In this document: positions 1 to 8,720 of the stretch, piece after piece
Position numbering within the stretch: position 1 is the stretch's first letter
How the letters are laid out: the number at the start of each line of letters is the position of its first letter
NCBI GenBank assembly: GCA_037176905.1
Contig: JBBBWG010009446.1
Span: 7,983-71,982 of the forward strand
Length of the DNA stretch: 64,000 nucleotides
Origin: Azolla pinnata
Taxonomy: Eukaryota; Streptophyta; Polypodiopsida; Salviniales; Salviniaceae
Direction of reading: 5' to 3'
The notes under the pieces: model-generated
Seen by the model: only the letters and a program-made list of their open reading frames with translations
What the model was told of the DNA's origin: nothing
The model's database searches: none
Translations under genes and position numbers: made by a program

Positions 1-46
1 TCACCATCATCATCATCATCATCACCATCTCAGAATCCGCTTGCAG

Positions 47-79
<33 letters not shown>

Positions 80-765
80 TTTGTGGTAACCATAGCTCTA
101 GCCTTTCTAAACATTTCAATCTGCCCTTAGCTTCATCATCATCATCATCATCATCACCATCACCATCTTCATCATCAGTAGCAGTTTCAGTTTCAGTATC
201 TGCATCATCCTCACCACCACCACCACCTTCTGCTCCATCGTCTTCAGCGCCCTCCGAGGCACCCACGCCCTCCTGTTTCTATACCTCCGGCTCTTGCACA
301 CCCGCCTACTCCTCTCGCTTCTCTTCAGGGGCTTGCACCCCTACCTCCTCCATCCATAACACCTGCAACCCCCTGCATAGAATGAGATCCAGCTTGCCTA
401 CTCAATTCGCTGCTGCCATTTCCAACCTCGCTCTCGCTCGATCCGAGCAAGATGATCTGCTCCGCGAAGAAAACTACATCCATGGACACCACCACTACCA
501 CCATCATCATGTCCCTAAGTTTCAATACCACAAGGGAGATGTCCCAATGGATGTGCACGGCTGCTGTAGCGAAGAGTATCTGGATGCATCACCATCATCA
601 CAGTTGCCTATCCTTACCAAAGCTGAGGATCTTGTGAAATTCAGCAGACCAAATGCGAGGGAGCACGGATTGGTTAAGCCATGGGAAGGGGAGACGATAC
701 ATGAGGTTTCTCTCGGTAAAGAAGACCTTGAGCTAACTCTTGGGAGCTCTACATTCAAAGGTTGA
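1..765 (+). CDS. 3'-terminal part of a Ser/Asn/His-rich protein with C-terminal EAR-type motif (5' truncated by window)
   Basis: The frame is open from base 1 to a TGA at 763-765 (254 residues), so the ATG at 382 is internal, not the start. The visible part is low-complexity: poly-Ser from TCA repeats, a ten-residue Asn run, a second Ser run, Pro-rich and Cys/Ser/Thr-rich stretches, then a His-rich patch near residues 160-170. The last 30 residues are better ordered and end in DLELTLG plus seven residues. LELTL fits the LxLxL EAR repression motif, which recruits TOPLESS-type co-repressors and is common at the C terminus of plant transcription factors. I infer a nuclear transcriptional regulator; the DNA-binding domain would lie upstream of the window. 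The family is not recognised, and a hidden intron between the low-complexity part and the tail cannot be excluded. Confidence 0.55.
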
Positions 766-1624
766 TTCATAGCCATATCTCAATCTTTTGGAAGGGTTTA
801 ACTCGCCCAAAACAGAGTATTTATCTATCTATCTATCTGTTGGATGGGTTTAATCTTTTATAACCATTCCTGTAGTATAAAATCAGCAAGCTTTAATTAG
901 GAAACAGGTTGCACAAAGCGCATTGTTTCCTTTAAGATAAGGCTTTCCTTTGACTCTCTCAACTAAGAAGAAGAAGAAGAAGACGAAAAGGAAGAGATAC
1001 AGGAATGCGTCTCTTTGGACATAAATGCTATGATTGAGTTCCACATTTCATTCTGTGAAATGGTGCTTTCTATTTTGAGATCAAACCGGATACATTAAGA
1101 GGATCAAAAGCTGTTTAATGGCCTTTGCAAAGTTGACATGCAAAATTGTCACGACTCACCATCTATCCTTTAATTTATGCATTTTGAAGCAACTGATTAG
1201 AAGTTACTACCATTTCATACATGCAAGCTCAAAAATGCTTAGCTGATATATATACGGATGATGTGAAACAAGGTTCGTAATGTGTACTAATTTAGAGCAA
1301 ACGTGTATATACCATGGGGTCCCTCAATCATTGTACATACTATGACTTTCTTGTGAATTCAATAATAATACCACAATATTTATACTTGCAGATTGAGATC
1401 TCGTGTCATATCCCGTATGAAGCAAATAGTATTTGCAAGGGTAGGCTTTATAGACCTGTGAAACATTCTGTAGTTCCCTGAGTTTACATCCTACTATGAT
1501 TGTAAGTGAGTTGAAAGAAAAGGGAAATCTCTTTCTCATTAAATTTGATACTCTGAAAATCCTGACAGTAAGTAATATAGAAGACTCCACTAAACCATGA
1601 TATTCCACATTTTGCTATCAGTAC
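766..1624. other. 3' flank and intergenic DNA, nothing recognised
   Basis: AT-rich sequence after the stop codon, with a short TATC run near 820 and a GAA run near 967. It should contain the 3' UTR of the first gene, but I see no clear poly(A) signal that I would commit to. No coding region or RNA gene is evident. Confidence 0.5.
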
Positions 1625-2915
1625 CTAATCACCATAGAAGATTCCAATTTAAGCATTAAATTTTCTGCATTCTTGGTAGCATTTGCAATCATGAACACGA
1701 TGAGTCTTGAGTAGCCATTAAAGTGTGCATCTAATGGTTAGGTTTAGTATGCTTTCATTCGTTGTTGACAACAGTGGTTGGAATCGTATGAGATTTTACT
1801 TCATCCAATCATTAAGGTCAAACATTTTTCTAGTTCTGAGTGCAATGCTGACTGATCAAGTTGTGATAGTATCGAATGGCAAAAGAATTATCCATTCCAT
1901 CATCAAGCTTTCTGCATTCTTGGTAGCATTCGCTTGCAATCATGAGCGGGATATAAGTGTTGAGTAGCCAAAAAAGAGTGCTTCTACTGGTTAAGTTTCA
2001 CATGCTTTCATTTGTTTAAGATTGTATGAGGTACTATAGATTGACTTTGTCCAATCATTGAAGTCAAGCATTTTTCAGCATTCCTAATTGTAGTTGCAAT
2101 CACGACTGTGATGAATGCATGACGTTCAAAATTTTCCATTTTCCGGTAGATCATGTTGTGATGAGTTTCAAATGGCCATAGAAGAATACACCCCATAATC
2201 ATACTTTCTGCATTCTTGGTAGCACTTGTAATCATGACCAGGAAGAGAGTTGCCATAAAAGAGTGCATTTAGTAGTATGTAATAGCCATTGAAGAACCCA
2301 TTCAATCATCGAACTTTCTGTATTCTTGGTAGCATCTGCAATCATGACCAGGATGAGCGTTGAGTAGCCCGACTTCGTGGTTATGTTCCGCATGCTTTCA
2401 TCGAAGTGTTTAGGATGGTATATGGTGCTATAGATTGACTTCGTCCAATCATCAAAGTCAAGCATTTTCAGAACTCCCTTCTCGCAGTTGCCCAATCATG
2501 ACTGCGATGAGTACATGAGATCCGACATTTTGCATTTCTGCTAGGTCACCCTGAGTATGTAATAGCCATAGAAGAACCCATCCAATCATCAAACATTCTT
2601 TCTGCATTCTTGGTAGCATTTGCAATTATGACCATTCTGCATTCTTGGTAGCTTTTGCAATCATGACCATTCTGCATTGTTGGTAGCATTTGCAGTCATG
2701 ACCAGGATGAGTGTTGAGTAGCCATAAAAGAGTGCATCTAATGGTTAGGTTTGGTTTGGCTTCATTCCTTATTCACAACAGCGGTTGCAATAGTATGAGG
2801 GAGCACAGACTGACCTCATCCAATCATCAAAACCAAGCATTTTTCAGCATTCCTAATTGCAGTGGCAATCATGAGTATATGAGTGCATGTAACAATCCAA
2901 GAGAACTTACTGAGT
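1625..2915. repeat. Degenerate tandem repeat abutting the PORR gene 3' end
   Basis: A block containing CATTCTTGGTAGCATTTGC, then AATCATGACCAGGATGAG and GTTGAGTAGCC, recurs with changes near 1664, 1912, 2208, 2320 and 2602. The last copy has a local triplication of the TTCTTGGTAGC core. Between the blocks a second shared segment (TTCATCCAATCAT, AAGCATTTTTCAG, GACATTTTGCATTTC) also recurs. Spacing is irregular (about 110 to 300 bp), so this is an old, decayed array. The last copy of the second segment overlaps the final codons of the minus-strand PORR gene. No open frame of note is present. Confidence 0.75.
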
Positions 2916-2917
2916 TT

Positions 2918-4135
2918 TCAAACTCGACACTTTGCATTTCTTATAGCATAGGCCGCCATGGAACGTAGCTTAGGTCCATTACTGACAAGCTTATAATATT
3001 TGTTCTTCAAGGTAAGCAGAGGATGAGGCTCTTGCAAAAGCTTTTGCCTCTCATATGCTTCCCTAAGATAAAGTGTGTGAACAGCACCTTTCACACTGAC
3101 ATAGAATATTCCCGGGTATTTATTCACAGCTTTATAAAGATTGATAGGCAGATTGAACTCTTGTCGGAAGTGGTTGAGCACCTCAATAGTAATCTTCTTC
3201 TCGAGTGTTAAGCTCAAAACCTCATGCAAAAGTGCAACCATTCTTCTGTCTGCGAGAGGAGTATGATCTGAAATGCCTTCAGTGTCCATGTAAGGGCATA
3301 GATAGGGGAGTCTTTGCCACTTTTCCAAATAAGCAAAAGCTTTTTGTTTTGGAACAACACCTGGTGAATAACGGGTTTCAAACCTCAGCGGATAACCTCG
3401 AGTTTCAAAGTCCCTGAAACCTGCTTGTATTGCATTAGCTCTGGCTTTCCTTTCAAACTCAGTTTCGGCTAAGTTCTCATCCCATATCACAAGCTCTAAT
3501 GTCTGATAGGGCTTTCCGTTTTGGGAAAGTTCAAAGAGTTCAGGATATTTGGGCACGATTCGAGGGACGAAATCAGTAGGGAAACCGAAAAAAGAGGAGG
3601 CCAACGCGATTCGATTGGCTTTCATCTTCTGATTCTTAGACATCATAAGCAGTTTCCTCAATTTTACCACATTTTCTCTTTCCTGATTCTCATGGATCAT
3701 CTTCTCTTCTTCAATAAGACTGATGGCATCAGGAGTGAGTCTGATCCATGGAAGTTCTTCCTCGGGGTGAAGGAATATCTCAAACATGGTTGGATAATCT
3801 CTCACGAAATCCTCAAACCTCTCCTCCGTGGTGCGTAGGCCGATGTTTCTCCTTCTGATGGACAGGAATCTGAACGGAATGGAGTCCTTATTGAACTGAA
3901 GGAAAACGTCTCGTATTCGGAGGACAGGGGCGAGGGATTTCTCTTTGTCGGCGACGGCATCAAGAGGCGGATCTTTCTTGATTCTGATGCGGGGAACGGG
4001 CGTGGAGCTGTTGAGCCGTGCAGCGAAGAAGCGTACCTGGTCGAAGGCGCGGGGGAGCAGCACCTTGGGCTTCGAAGATCGGGCGGCAGAGATGGGAGAA
4101 GACGAGGCGAGCTGCCACAGCCGCGTCGTCGCCAT
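2918..4135 (-). CDS. PORR-domain (plant organelle RNA recognition) protein, WTF1-like
   Basis: Intronless gene of 405 residues. The frame stays open 51 codons further upstream, but that extension starts in the G-box/CCAAT region and runs through a (GA)n tract that would encode a Ser-Leu repeat. I therefore take the ATG at 4133-4135, which opens a typical organelle presequence (MATTRLWQLASSS, rich in Ser/Arg/Ala). The PORR domain runs from about residue 50 to 370. Recognisable blocks are the VLRIRDVFLQF-like start, RFEDFVRDYPTMFEIF, KANRIALASSFFGFP, FELVIWDENLAE-like, GYPLRFETRYSPG, and ADRRMVALLHEVLSLTLEKK near the end. PORR proteins act in mitochondria or chloroplasts, mainly in group II intron splicing. 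Which intron this one serves, and which organelle, cannot be read here. The 3' end lies in a decayed repeat array and the 5' side carries a telomere-like array. Confidence 0.88.
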   Translation of the reverse strand: MATTRLWQLASSSPISAARSSKPKVLLPRAFDQVRFFAARLNSSTPVPRIRIKKDPPLDAVADKEKSLAPVLRIRDVFLQFNKDSIPFRFLSIRRRNIGLRTTEERFEDFVRDYPTMFEIFLHPEEELPWIRLTPDAISLIEEEKMIHENQERENVVKLRKLLMMSKNQKMKANRIALASSFFGFPTDFVPRIVPKYPELFELSQNGKPYQTLELVIWDENLAETEFERKARANAIQAGFRDFETRGYPLRFETRYSPGVVPKQKAFAYLEKWQRLPYLCPYMDTEGISDHTPLADRRMVALLHEVLSLTLEKKITIEVLNHFRQEFNLPINLYKAVNKYPGIFYVSVKGAVHTLYLREAYERQKLLQEPHPLLTLKNKYYKLVSNGPKLRSMAAYAIRNAKCRV

Positions 4136-4147
4136 AGCCACGCAGGA

Positions 4148-4153
<6 letters not shown>

Positions 4154-4193
<40 letters not shown>
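4154..4193. repeat. (GA)n dinucleotide tract in the PORR 5' leader
   Basis: About 20 GA units, which read as (CT)n on the gene's strand, lie 18 bases upstream of the chosen PORR start. CT-rich leaders are common in plants. The tract makes a spurious Ser-Leu extension if the more upstream start is used. Confidence 0.9.
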
Positions 4194-4194
<1 letters not shown>

Positions 4195-4235
4195 CTCGAA
4201 ACCCTAAAGCGGCGTTTGGAGACGACGGAGCGGGT

Positions 4236-4294
4236 GCCACGTGGCAGGATCTAATTGGCTGGGCCGCCGGACACGTGGCAGGCTCCAATTGGCC
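4236..4294 (-). promoter_or_regulatory. Duplicated G-box + CCAAT module upstream of the PORR gene
   Basis: Two near-identical 34 bp modules each hold a palindromic CACGTG G-box (4238-4243 and 4272-4277) followed about 11 to 13 bp later by an inverted CCAAT box (ATTGG at 4254-4258; CCAATTGG at 4285-4292). TGGGCC, a site II-type motif, sits between them at about 4259-4264. G-boxes bind bZIP and bHLH factors, CCAAT boxes bind NF-Y. The spacing to the PORR start (about 100 to 160 bp) fits a proximal promoter. This is motif evidence only. Confidence 0.6.
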
Positions 4295-4303
4295 GGTTTA
4301 CGG

Positions 4304-4456
4304 TTTAGGGTTTAGTAGGGTTTAGGGTTTAGTAGGGTTTACGGTTTAGGGTTTAGTAGGGTTTAGGGTTTAGGGTTTAGGGTTTAGGGTTTAGTAGGTT
4401 TAGGGTTTAGGGTTTAGTAGGGTTTAGTAGGGTTTAGGGTTTAGGGTTTAGGGTTT
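4304..4456. repeat. Interstitial telomere-like array (TTTAGGG-type)
   Basis: About 150 bp of TTTAGGG heptamers with variants (TTTAGTAGGG, TTTACGG). It lies immediately upstream of the paired G-box modules of the PORR gene. The heptamer is the common plant telomere unit. The imperfect copies show it is an internal, decayed array and not a chromosome end. Telo-box motifs (AAACCCTAA) are known cis-elements in promoters of plant translation and ribosome genes. Confidence 0.9.
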
Positions 4457-4459
4457 TGT

Positions 4460-7300
4460 GTGTTTTGATCTTGCCACGTTTGAGGATGTCGGGGCCTTTC
4501 TTTTTGTGGGTTCCCAGATGGATTTAAACTCTACAACCTCAGAGAGTTCTTTGGATTGGGATTGAAACTCTTGAATGAACAATGGAGGTGTGCTTGCCAC
4601 CTTCAGGACTCGGGAGCTACTTTTTATGTGCATGACAAGCTCATCCTCCAGATTTAGATCATGGGTGAGGTTGGGCGAGGGCTTATTTAAAGACTCGGCA
4701 CTTAATTTGTTTGGTTTACTGGTATGGCCTTGTGAGCATTTTCTTTCGCTTCCTTGTGATGCTACATCTAACTCTTGAAAACAATTAAAATTCCTTTGAT
4801 TTGGGCTAGTTCATCGATCATGTGCAACTTTCAGCTGCTCCCTAGCCTCTTCATGTGGAGCTTTGACTTGAGAGCTTCCATCTTATGGGATATCACAACA
4901 CTTCAATTTGAAGTGCTCCCACTTGGCTCAAACATGTTGGAAACTTTCTTGGTGTTCTACTCTTCTCGCGTTAGCCATCCTCAACCAATTTCTCGCATTA
5001 GCGAGCTCCTTAGAAGAAGCCACAAATGTAGAGCTCGTGACGCTTGCAAAGTTAGTTGTATTCCATAAATCTGACGTAATCTTTGGTTAATGCTTCATTT
5101 GTCACAAATAAGACTTTAACTCAATTTGTGCATTCCATTTGCACATACACCCGAAATTAGGGGTGTTAAGGGTTGTTCCTCTCATTTTTACAGCTTACCA
5201 TTCTCTCTTGGTATTGTCTTATTGAGCGAGGTTGAAGCCACTCTCAACTTTACCTTGTCCCCACAATACTTGACAAAGGGGTTGTTAAAACTAGTATAAT
5301 GTCAACAAATCCATATAAAATATCTAAAACAAGTATCTGTTTATTGAGCAAGAGATGGTTACTTACCATTTTGGAAACCACTAGGCAGTTTTGGGAAACA
5401 AAACAACAGAATATGTGAAACTAAGACCATGGATATCCTTTCATTAAGGAATCATAGATGAAACACTCATTGTGTCAATTTTATTTTTCTTCCCAATTAT
5501 CTCCTCTGTTTTGGCCTAGCTCCGTCTATTCTTTTATATTTGTTTGTGACATTATCAAAGGAACTTGACTTGATAACATGGTGTTTGAATTGTCTAAGTA
5601 CATATATTACATTAGAATTGATGTGACATTTATTTGTTTAATACTCTTCTCATAATTGTGTTTTGGTGATATATTATAGTTATAAAATCTATATGAAAGT
5701 TACAGAGGTTATGACAAAGAAACTAGATTGTTTTACTTGGGAACAACCTCAAGAGCGATACCCAATAACTTTTTAATACAAATCACTGTAAAAATACTTT
5801 CTAGTTTTTCGAAATTGGGTAAGTATTACGAGCTTTTAATATTAACTAAGTATTTTGTAATTGGTTTTCAGTGAAAAGAATGATCATTGTTATTAAGTAC
5901 AAATCATGTCATGGAAAAAAAGAAACTCTGGGAAAGTTTGTGATAATCTTGAGGTTTTCAATTTAAATATTAAAAGAGCGTGACAAAAAATGTCATGATG
6001 ATGTGGATACATCGATAGTTTTTAAATCATTTTAACATCCCTTCGACAAGTTGCATCCCTTGTCATTTGGAGTGCATTATGGCGATGTTCTTGATATGTT
6101 AAAAATATTGTCAATGAAAGATTATATATTACTTATTGCAGATATTTTATATGTATTCCGATTGACTAGTATGAGCACGTTGTCGTATTGTATGTGGTTA
6201 TTAGATTTGGGGCAAAGATGTAGAGATGAGTAAAGAAAAATTAAAAGATATATATAAATTAAAGAATAAAATATAGTTATAAACATGATCCCGGTATCCA
6301 ATATAACCGAACATCTAATCTTACATGCCCTAATTCTCCCCCCTTTACTTTATACTAATTAGTCCTTATGTAAATAGTGGAGTGGGTCGCAATAGAGAAA
6401 AAACACACAAAAAAACGTGAAGTGAGGTAAAACTTGAGACTTATAATACTTTACTTTATCAATGTATATGCACCCACTTTATTTTCTCTTTAAATTAAAT
6501 GATATACCGCATATCTAAGAACATAGTCACATGACCAATGCAACACATGAAACCTTAGTTTTACGACAACGCTGAGTTAAACTATGCAATGGCAGATGCG
6601 TTACACAAAAAGGTAGAACCAAGGAGAAAGAGCCATAGTAACAAATAAGGAGAAACATACAAAGGTAGGGAGGCAACGATACACATCACGCCAAATACGA
6701 ATTGAGAATGTTATTGCACATGTCACGAGGAGAAAGTTTGTTGCATTAGGTCAACATTAGAAGCTTGTGGATGTGTGCCAGATGAAGAGGAGAGTCCCTT
6801 CGGTCATGTCATGTAACTTGAGAATCCTCAGCCTGAGGGGCTGAGTTGTTATAGGGATGCATATGTTAATTGCGTCTATGCAACAAGCTCGTCTCTCAAC
6901 ATTATGATTTAATAAAATTGGATCTATGAATGCTTGAGTTCGAGTCCCAATGGTGTCAGAAGCTGAAGCCAACAATGTGGAATCCCTTGATAAGAACATG
7001 TGGGACACATATGTTCCGGGGGTAGGATGCATACTCACTCGTAGATCGGGTGAACTTATATAAGAGAGAAGTATCGACAGATCCACACGTTAGCACTAAC
7101 TTAAAAGGATATATCATTTTACACCCAGTGCAACCTTGCACCTCGCTTGAGCTAGATAAACAGGCATTTACAAATTGAGACCATGCCTTCCATTGGACAG
7201 ACTTAGTAGATAGGTGATGGTGCTACAATCCTTCTTTCTCACAATTTTTTCCTTGTCGTTTCAGCTATGTAATGAAATTGAACCCAATTTTAGTTCGAAT
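4460..7300. other. AT-rich intergenic region, no gene recognised
   Basis: About 2.8 kb with only short, unrelated open frames on both strands. A GTTCGAGTC sequence at about 6937-6945 looks like a pol III B box but has no convincing partner A box. I see no transposon domain, RNA gene or tandem array. Confidence 0.5.
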
Positions 7301-7324
7301 CTCCCATGAATCGCCTCGTTTACG

Positions 7325-7385
7325 CAACGCAAGGGTCGAACTCACGATCTCCTAGTCCTCCAGAGCTGAACCAACTCTTTCCCAT
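7325..7385 (-). repeat. Possible tRNA-derived SINE head or tRNA-like relic
   Basis: Read on the minus strand, a TGGTTCAGCTCTGG sequence resembling a pol III A box is followed about 20 bases later by GTTCGACCC, an exact match to the B-box consensus GTTCRANNC. The spacing fits a tRNA-like head. No full cloverleaf can be drawn, and a SINE body and tail are not obvious. Low confidence. Confidence 0.3.
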
Positions 7386-7499
7386 TCATCCGCGATGCCT
7401 TTTCGTGTAGTTTTCTATGAGATACAAAAAAAAAAATGCAGAGCCTCTAAGAACATGCCAGAACATGCACATACTCAAGAATAGAGGAGGGTCAACACA

Positions 7500-7556
7500 A
7501 TGCATGCATGTGTGTAAGCATGTATGGATGCATGCATGCATGCATGCATGTATGCA
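7500..7556. repeat. ATGC-rich alternating repeat
   Basis: A run of TGCATGCATGC with a few TATGCATGG variants, flanked by a short TGAA run. It is a simple self-complementary alternating purine-pyrimidine tract able to form Z-DNA or cruciforms. Confidence 0.85.
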
Positions 7557-7627
7557 TGGGTGAGCAAATGAATGAATGAGTCCATCCAATAGGGAATCTA
7601 ATGCCACATCCCCCAAAATTCAGCATC

Positions 7628-8129
7628 TCACCCCACACCATCATCACCACCACCGCCATCATCACCATCACCACGATCATCATCATGACCACCATGGTCA
7701 TCGCTGATCACCACCACAATAATCATCATGATCACCACCATCATCATCATGACCACCATGGTCATCACTGATCACCACGATCATCATCATGACCACCATG
7801 GTCATCACTGATCACCACTGTCATCATCATGACTGCCATGGTCATCACTGATCACCACCAATCATCATCGCCCGTAGCACCATCATCATCATCACCCTCA
7901 GCAGCACCACCATCATCATCACCCTCAGCAGCAGCAGCACCATCATCACCCTCAGCACCACCACCATCATCATCACCCTCAATATCATCATCATCACCAT
8001 CGTCATCATCATCACCCTCAGCACCACCATCATCATCATCATCACCCGCAGCATCATCATCATCAACATCCTCATCACACTCAGCACCAGCACCATCATA
8101 ATCATCACCCTTAGCACCAGCACCACCAT

Positions 8130-8160
<31 letters not shown>

Positions 8161-8375
8161 ACCCTCAGTTACACCATCACCACACCATCATCATTATCAT
8201 CATCATCACCCTCAGTTACATCATCATCATCACCCTCAGTTACATCATCACCATCACCCTTAGCACCATCATCACCATCACCCTTAGCACCATCATCATC
8301 ATCACCCTCAGCACCACCATCATCATCATCACCCTCAGCAGCACCATCACCATCATCACCATCACCATCATCACT
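7628..8375. repeat. Long (CAT/CAC)n and (CAG)-interrupted microsatellite
   Basis: About 750 bp of ATC/CAC triplets. The first part contains a higher-order motif (GACCACCATGGTCATC ... TGATCACCAC) repeated about four times. The later part is broken by CCCTCAGCA or CCCTTAGCA insertions at regular intervals. Every reading frame on either strand looks open (poly-Ser, poly-Met or Val-Met), so the open frames here are composition artefacts. It ends about 350 bp upstream of the GT34 start. Confidence 0.92.
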
Positions 8376-8720
8376 AGCATCAGAGAAGAACCGTCCTCAC
8401 AACAGGCCTTCTCACGAGACTTCCCCCATCTGGTCAAATCCATGAGAGCAGTGGCCTGGAGGGCTCAGATTTCTTCTGCTTTTTTTTGTGCGGCCTCTGC
8501 AGACAAGTTTTGCCCGGAGATTGTCTGCCAAAACCCTAATCGAGGAAAGCAGAAGAAGCAGGAGAAGCAGAAGAAGAAGCAGGAGAAGCAGAAGAAGAAG
8601 CAGGAGAAGCAGGAGAAGCAGAAGCAGAAGCTGCGCAGCAGGGCAGATGAGAGATCTGTTGAAAGGTCTGGATCGAAGAGAAGAACGGCAAGTGAAGTGA
8701 AGTGAAGTGAGGTGGGAAAG

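Noticed and set aside
2918-4288. Upstream start for the PORR protein (456 residues)
   Set aside because: The extra N terminus is translated from the CCAAT region and a (GA)n tract and would bury the organelle presequence.
4304-4456. A true chromosome end
   Set aside because: Genes continue on both sides and the heptamers are imperfect, so it is interstitial.
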